NCBI GenBank assembly: GCA_016865015.1
Contig: CP018226.1
Location: forward strand, 2,201,001-2,265,000
Direction: 5' to 3'
Length of the DNA: 64,000 nucleotides
Origin: Rhizobiales bacterium IMCC20636
GTDB lineage: Bacteria; Pseudomonadota; Alphaproteobacteria; Rhizobiales; GCA-2746425
Position 1 is the first letter of the stretch; each line of letters starts with the position of its first letter. Under the pieces are notes generated by a model. The model was not told the origin of the DNA and did no database searches. It saw nothing but the letters and a program-made list of their open reading frames with translations. Below, one piece after another: positions 56,910-64,000 of the stretch. The position numbers were made by a program, and so were the translations under genes.

Positions 56910-58688
56910 TTATGCGCCGGTCTGCGGACGCATGTCAGCGGGATCAATACCGGCAACCGAAACAGGTTTCTTCATGGCGTCGCGGCGGAACGGCTCACCC
57001 AGTTCCTGATTCAGAACCACTTCGATCAGCGTTGTGATCTTGTCTTCCATCTGTTCCTTGACGGCCGTGTTCAGAGCGTCAGTCAACGCGTCCATGGTGG
57101 TGACCTGAACACCTTTCAATCCGCAACCTTCTGCAACCTTCGCGTATTTCACGCCCAGATTCAGTTCTGTTCCGACAAAGTTATCTTCATACCAAAGAGT
57201 GGTGTTTCGCTTTTCAGCACCCCATTGGTAATTGCGGAAAACGATCATGGTCACAGCTGGCCAGTCATTGCGACCACAGGCTGTCAATTCATTCATCGAA
57301 ATGCCAAAGGCACCATCGCCGGCAAATCCGACAACCGGCACATCCGGGCAGCCGATCTTGGCACCCAAAATAGATGGGAAGCCGTAGCCACAAGGTCCAA
57401 ACAGGCCTGGTGCCAGATATTTACGGCCTTGTTCGAAGGTCGGATAGGCGTTGCCAATGGCACAATTGTTGCCGATGTCCGACGATATGATGGCGTCTTT
57501 TGGCAGTGCTGCCTGGATCGCACGCCAGGCCATGCGTGGAGACATGCGTTCCGGCTCGCGATTGCGTGCACGCTCGTTCCATGTTGTGCCGGGATCATCA
57601 TCTTCATGATCCATGGAGCTCAATTGCTGCAGCCATGCTGATTTGATCTGGTGAATCTGCGATTCACGCTGCTTGCGGTCGTGATTGCCAGCATCGTCCG
57701 ACAATTGTGCCAGCAATTGTTGTGCAACCAGCTTTGCATCGCCCTGAATGCCGACGGTGACTTTCTTGGTCAGGCCGATACGGTCTGAATTCATATCGAC
57801 CTGGATGACCTTGGCATCTTTCGGCCAATAGTCGATGCCGTAACCGGGCAGGGTGGAGAACGGGTTGAGGCGTGTCCCCAGTGCCAGCACCACATCAGCT
57901 TTGGAAATCAGTTCCATCGCAGCTTTCGACCCATTGTAGCCAAGCGGTCCGACAAAGAGGGGGTGACTTCCGGGAAATGCGTCATTGTGCTGATAGCCGC
58001 AGCAGACCGGGGCGCTGAGGCGTTCTGCCAAAGCTGCGGACGCTGGAATGGCACCAGACAGGATCACACCGGCGCCGTTGAGAACGACCGGGAATTTTGC
58101 TCCCGAGAGCAGTTTCGCGGCTTCGGCAATGGCTTCACTGCCGCCAGAAGGACGCTCAAGGCGGACGATCTGTGGCAATTCGATATCGATGACCTGCGTC
58201 CAGTAATCACGCGGGACGTTGATTTGGGCCGGAGCTGATCCGCGCCAGGCTTTTTCGATGACGCGGTTGAGAACTTCTGCCATGCGGGATGGATCGCGCA
58301 CTTCTTCCTGATAGCAAACCATGTCTTCAAACAGTTTCATCTGTTCGATTTCCTGAAAGCCACCCTGACCAATGGTCTTATTGGCTGCCTGTGGTGTGAC
58401 CAGCAGAAGTGGTGTGTGGTTCCAATAGGCGGTTTTCACAGGGGTCACGAAATTGGTGATGCCGGGGCCGTTTTGAGCAATCGCCATGCTCATTTTGCCG
58501 GTTGACCGTGTGTAACCATCTGCGGTCATGCCGGCATTGGTTTCATGAGCACAATCCCAGAACTTAATTCCCGCCTGGGGGAACAAATCCGAGATTGGCA
58601 TCATCGCGGAACCGATAATGCCAAAAGCGTGTTCAATGCCGTGCATCTGCAAGACTTTTACAAATGCCTCTTCGGTTGTCATTTTCAT
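56910..58688 (-). CDS. xsc: Sulfoacetaldehyde acetyltransferase
   Basis: This 592-residue thiamine-diphosphate enzyme splits sulfoacetaldehyde with phosphate into sulfite and acetyl phosphate. It shows the TPP-fold domains in order: an N-terminal PYR domain (HGIEHAFGIIGSAMMPISDLFPQAG), a middle domain (PVVLNGAGVILSGA) and a C-terminal PP domain with the GDGAFGISMNELTACGRNDWP cofactor motif. The length and the EKRNTTLWYEDNFVGTELN segment are those of Xsc rather than acetolactate synthase. The GMC dehydrogenase gene lies upstream on the same strand and pta downstream, matching the reaction order. Confidence 0.95.
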   Translation of the reverse strand: MKMTTEEAFVKVLQMHGIEHAFGIIGSAMMPISDLFPQAGIKFWDCAHETNAGMTADGYTRSTGKMSMAIAQNGPGITNFVTPVKTAYWNHTPLLLVTPQAANKTIGQGGFQEIEQMKLFEDMVCYQEEVRDPSRMAEVLNRVIEKAWRGSAPAQINVPRDYWTQVIDIELPQIVRLERPSGGSEAIAEAAKLLSGAKFPVVLNGAGVILSGAIPASAALAERLSAPVCCGYQHNDAFPGSHPLFVGPLGYNGSKAAMELISKADVVLALGTRLNPFSTLPGYGIDYWPKDAKVIQVDMNSDRIGLTKKVTVGIQGDAKLVAQQLLAQLSDDAGNHDRKQRESQIHQIKSAWLQQLSSMDHEDDDPGTTWNERARNREPERMSPRMAWRAIQAALPKDAIISSDIGNNCAIGNAYPTFEQGRKYLAPGLFGPCGYGFPSILGAKIGCPDVPVVGFAGDGAFGISMNELTACGRNDWPAVTMIVFRNYQWGAEKRNTTLWYEDNFVGTELNLGVKYAKVAEGCGLKGVQVTTMDALTDALNTAVKEQMEDKITTLIEVVLNQELGEPFRRDAMKKPVSVAGIDPADMRPQTGA

Positions 58689-58715
58689 GGCAGTGTCCTT
58701 TCACCAAACCCTGAG

Positions 58716-58734
58716 CCGCATGAACAACATGCGG
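58716..58734 (+). terminator. Plus-strand intrinsic terminator in the xsc leader
   Basis: CCGCATG (58716-58722) pairs with CATGCGG (58728-58734) over a 5-base loop and is followed on the plus strand by TTTTATTATTGTTTTT. It has ideal intrinsic-terminator form, but in the direction opposite to the genes. On the minus strand it is a hairpin 28 bases before the xsc ATG, preceded by A-rich sequence. Confidence 0.6.
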
Positions 58735-58754
58735 TTTTATTATTGTTTTTACGA

Positions 58755-58786
58755 GATCCTAGAGGCTCCGTCTGTCCTCTAGGATC
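58755..58786 (-). terminator. Inverted repeat overlapping the stop of the GMC gene
   Basis: GATCCTAGAGG (58755-58765) is a perfect inverted copy of CCTCTAGGATC (58776-58786) with a 10-base loop. The stop codon of the GMC gene lies inside the stem. Without a T-run it is a candidate attenuator or RNA-processing site between the GMC and xsc genes. Confidence 0.6.
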
Positions 58787-60366
58787 AAATCACTTGCTTT
58801 CTCGCCAATCATAATGGCTGGCGCATTCGTGTTGCCGGATATTATTTCCGGCATGATGGAGCAATCCGCGACGCGCAATCCCTCTATTCCGTGTACCCGC
58901 AACCGTTCATCCACCACTGCCTGCTCATCGGAACCCATTTTGCAGGTGCCTGTCGGGTGGTAGATCGTGGTTGCGGTGTTGCGAATCCATTCCAGAATTT
59001 CTGCATCATCCTGATGCGCTGCTTTCGGTGAGTGCAAGCTGGCAATTTTGCTGTCCAACGGCTTCTGTCTGGCGATCCTTTGGGCAATCTTTACACCCTC
59101 GATAATCGTGTCGCAGTCCGTTTTCGTCGACAAATAGTTTGGATGAATCGTTGGATATCCGGATGGATCGCTGGTGTTCAGGCGTATTTCTCCTCGGCTT
59201 TCAGGTCTTAGCTGGCACACTGACATGGTGAAGGCCGAAAATGGATGCACGCCTTCACCGGGACTGTCAGCAGACCATGGCTGAATGTGAAACTGGATGT
59301 CGGGTGTTTCCAGTTCCTCTCTGGTTTTCATGAACCCAGTAGCAAGGCTGGCGGCCATGGTCATGGGTCCAGCTCTGAACAAAACGTATTTCAGAGCAAT
59401 TCGGGCCTGATCAAACAGGCTGCGCACTTCGTCGTTCAATGTCGGTTCGTTACATTTGTAGACCAGACGCGCCTGCAGATGATCCTGGAGGTTCTTGCCA
59501 ACGCCGGGCAGGTCGGCGACCACATCGATATTGGCCGCTTTCAACTGCTCGGCTTCGCCAATGCCTGACTGCATCAACAATTGCGGTGAGCCGATCGTGC
59601 CGGACGACATGATGACTTCGTGGCGGATTTTGACCGTCTGTTCGATGCCTTGCGCGTTCTTGAAGACCACGCCTGTCACACGCTGGTTTTCAAGAGTCAG
59701 GCGTTGCACATTTGCGCGCGTGATGATTTGCAGGTTGTCGCGTGACTTTACAGGATTGAGATAGGCAACAGCAGCGCTGCAGCGGCGACCGTTGCGTGTG
59801 GTCAGCTGGAAATAGCCAACGCCTTCCTGCTTCGCGCCATTATAGTCGTCATTATAGGCGTAACCTTCATTCTGGGCTGCTGCGACCCAGGCATCGCAGA
59901 TCGGACGGTTGATGCGCATGTTGGAAACATCCAGCGGCCCACCGGTCCCATGAAAGTCGTCCGCGCCGCGTTCCTGATTTTCTGCACGTTTGAACAATGG
60001 CAGCACATCATCCCAGCCCCAGCCCGAGTTGCCCATCTGGCGCCAGCGGTCATAATCCCGCGCTTGGCCGCGCACATAGAGCAGGCCGTTGAGAGATGAC
60101 GATCCCCCCAGCACCTTGCCGCGCGGCCATTCCAGCTTGCGGTCATTGAGGCCGGGATCGGGTTCGGTGGCGTAGCACCAGTCTACGCTGGGGTTGTGCA
60201 TGGTCTTGAAATAGCCAACAGGAATGTGAATCCACGGGTTCCAATCCCGTCCGCCAGCTTCCAGCAGTATCACCTTGATGGATGGATCGGCGCTTAAGCG
60301 GTTGGCAATCACGCAACCGGCGGAACCAGCGCCGATAATGACATAGTCGGCCTCCAATTGGTCCAT
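58759..60366 (-). CDS. iseJ: GMC-family FAD dehydrogenase, candidate isethionate dehydrogenase
   Basis: This 535-residue glucose-methanol-choline oxidoreductase has the N-terminal ADP-binding fold IIGAGSAGCVIANRL, the GMC signatures RGKVLGGSSSLNGLLYVRG and SSGTIGSPQLLMQSGIG, and the active-site His in YHPTGTCKMG. It is usually annotated as choline dehydrogenase. Its place before xsc and pta, divergent from a TRAP transporter, fits IseJ, the membrane-associated, cytochrome-c-linked isethionate dehydrogenase known from sulfonate-degrading bacteria. Choline or another alcohol is the alternative. No signal peptide is visible. Confidence 0.85.
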   Translation of the reverse strand: MDQLEADYVIIGAGSAGCVIANRLSADPSIKVILLEAGGRDWNPWIHIPVGYFKTMHNPSVDWCYATEPDPGLNDRKLEWPRGKVLGGSSSLNGLLYVRGQARDYDRWRQMGNSGWGWDDVLPLFKRAENQERGADDFHGTGGPLDVSNMRINRPICDAWVAAAQNEGYAYNDDYNGAKQEGVGYFQLTTRNGRRCSAAVAYLNPVKSRDNLQIITRANVQRLTLENQRVTGVVFKNAQGIEQTVKIRHEVIMSSGTIGSPQLLMQSGIGEAEQLKAANIDVVADLPGVGKNLQDHLQARLVYKCNEPTLNDEVRSLFDQARIALKYVLFRAGPMTMAASLATGFMKTREELETPDIQFHIQPWSADSPGEGVHPFSAFTMSVCQLRPESRGEIRLNTSDPSGYPTIHPNYLSTKTDCDTIIEGVKIAQRIARQKPLDSKIASLHSPKAAHQDDAEILEWIRNTATTIYHPTGTCKMGSDEQAVVDERLRVHGIEGLRVADCSIMPEIISGNTNAPAIMIGEKASDLILEDRRSL

Positions 60367-60462
60367 GACACCTTATCCTCCCTGGAACGCCAAATGTGAC
60401 GTTCACGATTGTCTGTCAGTTACACTTCTGACTTGCTAACGACACAATAATATGTATTTTTG

Positions 60463-60475
60463 AGACTGCAAGTCT
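60463..60475. promoter_or_regulatory. Palindrome AGACT-GCA-AGTCT in the divergent promoter
   Basis: A perfect 5+3+5 palindrome lies in the 137-base spacer between the GMC gene (minus) and the TRAP genes (plus), with flanking TT and AA extending the symmetry. It lies 29 bases before the TRAP binding-protein ATG. It is a candidate operator for the IclR-type regulator at the window end. Confidence 0.4.
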
Positions 60476-60503
60476 TAATTATTGATGTTTCTGGGAGGAA
60501 CTC

Positions 60504-61736
60504 ATGAAAGTCTCAAAGGCCCTCAGTGGTATATCTCGTCGTGACCTTTTCAAATTGTCCGGGCAATACGGCCTGACGACAACGCTCTTGGCTGCCGGTG
60601 CAATGGGAGGCGGTATCACTCTTGCATCCCTGGCCCAGGCGGCGGAGTCGACCTATACCAAGCGCTACAAGAAAGAAGCCAAGCACACGCTGAAATTCGG
60701 TGCTTCCGGTTTCAATGCACGCAATCTTCTGATCGAACGTGCCGGTGCGCTTGAATTTGCCCGTGATCTGGAAGAACGCACGGAAGGTGAAATTCGCGTT
60801 GAGTTTATTGGTGATAATCAGATCTGTGGCCAATTGTCCTGTGTCGAGAAAACCCAGTTGGGGATCGTGGATATCTATGCCGCATCGACCCAGAATTCAG
60901 CAGGTGGTGCGCCTTATCTGAATGTGCTGGATTATGCCTATATGTTCCCCGGCCGTGCATCCCAGTATCACTTCCTCTACAGCCCTGAAAGCCAACGCAT
61001 TCTGCGTGATCCGCTGGAAAAACGTCATGGGTTGAAATTCCTGTTCAGCCATTGCGAATTGCGCGGCATTCAGCTGGGTTTGAAATTTGAAGACAAGCCG
61101 ACTGTTACCAAGCTGGAAGAGCTGTTTGGCACCAAAAACCGTGTGACAGGTACGCAGCTTGGCCGGATCGCCATGCAGTTGCTGAACCTCAACCCTGTGC
61201 CTGTTGCCTGGGAAGAGACCCTTGATGGTTTGAAGCAGGGCCTCATCGATGGGGCGGAAACATGGGCGTCGGCCGTGGCTTATGCCAATATGTCTCCCGT
61301 GGTGTCCCAATCGGTTGATCTGAAATTCTTCTGCGGCACCGAGCATACGTCCATGTCAGCAAAAGTGTTCGACGCGATGGACGGTCATTTGCAGGACGCA
61401 ATCATGGAATCGTCCTATCTGGCACAGGTTCATGTGCAAGCGGCTAACGAAGCGGCGCTGGTGAAAACCGTTGGTTTCTCCGATCCACAGCTTCCGGATA
61501 CGATTTTCGTGAAGAACAATGTGCGTCCGGCCTTCCTGCCTGCCGATCAGATCAAGATGGCGGAAGAAATGTGTTCTCCGGAATTCAATCCTGAGCCATG
61601 GGCTCCTTGGCGCGAGCGTCTCAACAACTGGTCTGGCGGTATCGATACTTACGCGGATATCCACAAGGTGGCGCGTGAAGTTCCTGCTGATATGCTGCCT
61701 GAAAATGTTGAACCACGTCGTTGGTGGCGCGGTTAG
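60504..61736 (+). CDS. TRAP transporter substrate-binding protein, Tat-exported
   Basis: This 410-residue DctP-family periplasmic binding protein starts with a twin-arginine signal (SRRDLFK at about residues 11-17, hydrophobic stretch, cleavage near AQA|AES around 46). Tat export implies folding before export. The mature part has the TRAP DctP pattern (LEFARDLEERTEGEIRVEFIGDNQI and the DGLKQGLIDGAE region with the ligand-contact Arg-type strand). GGGAGGA precedes the ATG. It is followed by the two membrane subunits and diverges from the GMC-xsc-pta set, so the ligand is probably isethionate or a related C2 sulfonate. Confidence 0.9.
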   Translation: MKVSKALSGISRRDLFKLSGQYGLTTTLLAAGAMGGGITLASLAQAAESTYTKRYKKEAKHTLKFGASGFNARNLLIERAGALEFARDLEERTEGEIRVEFIGDNQICGQLSCVEKTQLGIVDIYAASTQNSAGGAPYLNVLDYAYMFPGRASQYHFLYSPESQRILRDPLEKRHGLKFLFSHCELRGIQLGLKFEDKPTVTKLEELFGTKNRVTGTQLGRIAMQLLNLNPVPVAWEETLDGLKQGLIDGAETWASAVAYANMSPVVSQSVDLKFFCGTEHTSMSAKVFDAMDGHLQDAIMESSYLAQVHVQAANEAALVKTVGFSDPQLPDTIFVKNNVRPAFLPADQIKMAEEMCSPEFNPEPWAPWRERLNNWSGGIDTYADIHKVAREVPADMLPENVEPRRWWRG

Positions 61737-61849
61737 GCGATCTGACTTTCAGGCGGTTTGCAGTGAAGCGCAGACCGCCTGACTGATTAACCGCGTCCAG
61801 CTTGAAGCTGGCAAACAGGGCGAGATGATTTCTGGGGAGGAAATCAGTT

Positions 61850-62518
61850 ATGGGCTCCATTTTTGGAGATGTTGCGGCTGTTATCGCCGCAATTCTTTCA
61901 GGCGATTCCTGGACGATGAAAGAGGCGTTTGGCGGCCCCGGAATCTGGGTGGTCGGCTTGCTTGCTGTCCTGCTGGGTGCCTGGCTGTTTGCAAAACTCT
62001 ATCAGGTCAGCCCCTTCATCGAGAAGCATCTGGAACGGGCGCTGATGGTGTGGAGCTATCTGCTGATCGCCGGTATCATATTCGTCGAGGTGTTCCGGCG
62101 CTTTATCCTGAATGAACAGGCCCCCTGGTCCACAACTCTGCCGCCTTATCTGTTCCTGATCATGACCTGGTTCGGCTGTGCCTATAATGTGCGCTTGCGG
62201 ACCCATCTGGCGTTTTCAGAATTTCGCAGCGATATGCCTCGCATGGCACAGATGCTGTGCCTTTGGCTGGATGCCATTTTATGGATCGGGTTCTGCTGGG
62301 TTGTTGTCGTGACTTCATCGCGCGTTGTTGCGAATTCGGCGGCGAACTTTCAGATCATGCTGGGAACCGATGATGTCATGCAGTGGTGGTTCCTGCTCAC
62401 TGTTCCCATCAGTTTTGTGATGCTGGCGGCACGCGCCTATCAGAACCTCAGTGAAGACATTGCCAATTTCCGGTCTGGTGAAGACCTGATTTCGACCGCT
62501 GTCATTGGCGGCGAGTGA
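61850..62518 (+). CDS. TRAP transporter small permease subunit (DctQ)
   Basis: This 222-residue DctQ subunit has four to five hydrophobic segments. The family's LxxWSYLLIAGIIFVEVFRRF first helix and the NVRLRTHLAF motif are visible. An extra hydrophobic N-terminus (GIWVVGLLAVLLGAWLFAKLYQV) makes it longer than the usual 160-180 residues. GGGGAGG lies 9 bases before the ATG. It supports the DctM channel in the inner membrane. Confidence 0.9.
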   Translation: MGSIFGDVAAVIAAILSGDSWTMKEAFGGPGIWVVGLLAVLLGAWLFAKLYQVSPFIEKHLERALMVWSYLLIAGIIFVEVFRRFILNEQAPWSTTLPPYLFLIMTWFGCAYNVRLRTHLAFSEFRSDMPRMAQMLCLWLDAILWIGFCWVVVVTSSRVVANSAANFQIMLGTDDVMQWWFLLTVPISFVMLAARAYQNLSEDIANFRSGEDLISTAVIGGE

Positions 62519-62528
62519 GGAGAGTACC

Positions 62529-63890
62529 ATGACCGACGGAACCTGGATTACGCTTATTTCAATAGGGGTTACCCTGTTTTTCATGCTGGGCGTCCCCGTA
62601 TTTCTCGTCATCGCCTACTGGGTGTTGGGGTGCAGCCTCGTCATCGGGTTGCCGCTTGATAATATCGGGACTGCCTTGTCTGATGTGTTTACAGATGGCT
62701 TTGCGCTGCTGGCGATGCCGCTGTTCATCCTGACGGGCGATCTGATCAACAAATCCGGCATCGCAAGGCGGCTGTCAGACTTTGCCTATTCGTGTCTGGG
62801 TTGGTTGCGGGGCGGGTTGGCGATGGCGGCATTGGGGGCGTGTGGCCTGTTTGCGGCCATTTCTGGGTCCAATTCAGCGACCACAGCGACGATCGGCTCG
62901 ATGCTGCATCCCGAGATGGTGAAGGGCGGCTATGACGAGCGCTTTTCAGCCGCGACGGCCGCCGCTGGCGGCACGGTCGGCATCATCATTCCACCATCGA
63001 TTATTTTCATCATTTACGGGTTCCTGATGAACCTGCCGATTTCGGACCTGTTCATTGCCGGAATCATTCCCGGCACGCTGATGGTCGTTGGCATGCAATT
63101 TGCCTGCTGGATCATTTGTCGTCTCAATGGTTGGGGCCATATCATTCCGTTGCAATTGACCCGGGTTTTGAAAACCGCCTTTGGTGCGTGGCTCGGCTTT
63201 TTTGCGATTGGGCTCGTGCTGTACGGTATCTATACCGGCAAGTTTTCGCCAACAGAAGCTGCTGGTGTGACGGTCGGGTTCTGCATCATTGTCGGGCTTG
63301 TGTCCCTGCCGCTTTACAAGTTGATGGGATCGCGTGACGAGAGCCGTCCCCATACCGAGAAAACCTATGCTGAAATGCTTGTTGTTCAGGGCTTCAAGCT
63401 GAGCGAGATTCCCAGCATCACGCTGAGATCGGCGCAGATCACCGGCATTCTGGCTCCTCTGATCGGGATTTTGGTTGTCATGCAACAGATCCTGTCCAGC
63501 CTTGGCGCGGCGGAGACCATCACCGCCTTTGTGACTGGCATGGGCGGCTATCACGCAGTGCTGTTCACATCCATGGCGATTGTGTTTGTCTTCGGGATGA
63601 TCTTGGAAAGCCTGCCGGTGACTATCATTCTGGCACCGATCCTCGCTCCGATTGCCGCGTCCATTGGCGTTGATCCAATTCAGTTTGCTGTCATCTTCCT
63701 GGTGGGTGCGTCGATTGGTTTCATCACGCCGCCCTATGGGTTGAATCTCTATGTGGCCAGTGGTGTGACGGGTGTTCCATATTTCAGATTGCTGCGCTAT
63801 ACGGTTCCTTACCTCGCGGCGCTGATTGCGGTCTGGTTTGTTGTGGCTCTCGTTCCAGAACTGTCAACCTTCCTGCTGCCATCCCGTTAG
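62529..63890 (+). CDS. TRAP transporter large permease subunit (DctM)
   Basis: This 453-residue transport channel has about 12 membrane segments. Typical DctM motifs are visible: PLFILTGDLINKSGIARRLSDFAYSCLGWLRGGLAMA, the SGSNSATTATIGSMLHPEM helical hairpin and GTVGIIIPPSIIFIIYG. ATG 62529 is chosen because GAGGAGAG lies 6 bases before it; the frame is open for 24 bases upstream inside dctQ. It uses an ion gradient, usually Na+, to import the substrate delivered by the binding protein. With the DctP and DctQ genes it forms the IseKLM-type transporter. Confidence 0.93.
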   Translation: MTDGTWITLISIGVTLFFMLGVPVFLVIAYWVLGCSLVIGLPLDNIGTALSDVFTDGFALLAMPLFILTGDLINKSGIARRLSDFAYSCLGWLRGGLAMAALGACGLFAAISGSNSATTATIGSMLHPEMVKGGYDERFSAATAAAGGTVGIIIPPSIIFIIYGFLMNLPISDLFIAGIIPGTLMVVGMQFACWIICRLNGWGHIIPLQLTRVLKTAFGAWLGFFAIGLVLYGIYTGKFSPTEAAGVTVGFCIIVGLVSLPLYKLMGSRDESRPHTEKTYAEMLVVQGFKLSEIPSITLRSAQITGILAPLIGILVVMQQILSSLGAAETITAFVTGMGGYHAVLFTSMAIVFVFGMILESLPVTIILAPILAPIAASIGVDPIQFAVIFLVGASIGFITPPYGLNLYVASGVTGVPYFRLLRYTVPYLAALIAVWFVVALVPELSTFLLPSR

Positions 63891-63918
63891 AAGGACCAGC
63901 GAAAACGGATCGGCAGGC

Positions 63919-64000
63919 ATGGCAGACCAGAGCGACATCAACGATACGATACCAACAAATCTGCGTTTGCTGCTCGTGCTTGAGGAATTGTCCAATGCTG
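63919..64000 (+). CDS. Start of an IclR-type transcriptional regulator (3' end cut)
   Basis: Only 27 codons are visible before the window ends. The peptide runs from MADQSDINDT to IPTNLRLLLVLEELSNA. The pattern (P-T-N-L-R-xx-x-LxxL) is how IclR helix-turn-helix domains begin. IclR regulators control isethionate clusters (IseR), and its position after the TRAP genes fits. The frame continues to the last base. The family call rests on a short fragment and is moderate. Confidence 0.6.
   Translation, partial: MADQSDINDTIPTNLRLLLVLEELSNA

Overview
The window is a gene-dense stretch of a moderately GC-rich chromosome, almost certainly from a facultatively anaerobic alphaproteobacterium, probably marine (Rhizobiales/Stappiaceae- or Rhodobacterales-like). 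The grounds are FixK-type operators of the form TTGAY-N4-RTCAA, an N-type ATPase operon, a polyhydroxyalkanoate locus, an Xsc-type organosulfonate pathway with a TRAP transporter, and the codon usage. I see no rRNA, tRNA, CRISPR array, insertion sequence or prophage gene. Taxonomy below the class is a guess.

Bases 1-19620 form one long plus-strand gene train with very short gaps or start/stop overlaps. It starts with a LivHMGF-type ABC importer, whose first gene is cut by the window edge and whose LivF is fused to a Tm-1-like domain. Then come a PEP-hydrolase-like TIM barrel, a giant flotillin, two CoxG-like SRPBCC proteins, and a three-component molybdenum hydroxylase whose large subunit is split into two genes. 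A MoxR/VWA maturation pair and three ring- or lactone-opening hydrolases of different folds follow, the last being an SMP-30/isochorismatase-like fusion. Together they look like an uptake-and-catabolism island for an unknown, probably heterocyclic, compound. This is the least explained part of the window.

Bases 20000-49500 are an oxygen-limitation island. Six near-perfect FixK/FNR boxes lie at sensible distances before peroxiredoxin, an unknown membrane protein, an AhpD-like protein, a PHA/acetate operon (phaC-fabI-phaB-maoC/pta-ackA), a divergent yhiI-rbbA-yhhJ export operon, the arginine deiminase operon and the FixK-like regulator itself. The arginine operon (permease, arcA, arcB, arcC) runs without a break into a complete N-type ATPase operon (beta, epsilon, AtpQ, AtpR, a, c, b, alpha, gamma). 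Arginine fermentation, which makes ATP, is thus apparently co-transcribed with an ATP-driven ion pump. An accessory FtsH and a second unknown membrane protein lie in the same region.

Bases 49800-55740 hold, on the minus strand, a polar amino-acid ABC transporter led by a DapF-like epimerase, then alanine dehydrogenase with a divergent Lrp/AsnC regulator. Bases 55770-64000 carry what I read as an isethionate or related C2-sulfonate pathway. A GMC dehydrogenase (IseJ candidate), sulfoacetaldehyde acetyltransferase Xsc and phosphate acetyltransferase Pta lie in reaction order on the minus strand. Diverging from them are a TRAP transporter (IseKLM candidate) and the first 27 codons of an IclR-type regulator (IseR candidate), cut by the window end. 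Several strong hairpins separate the genes of this part.
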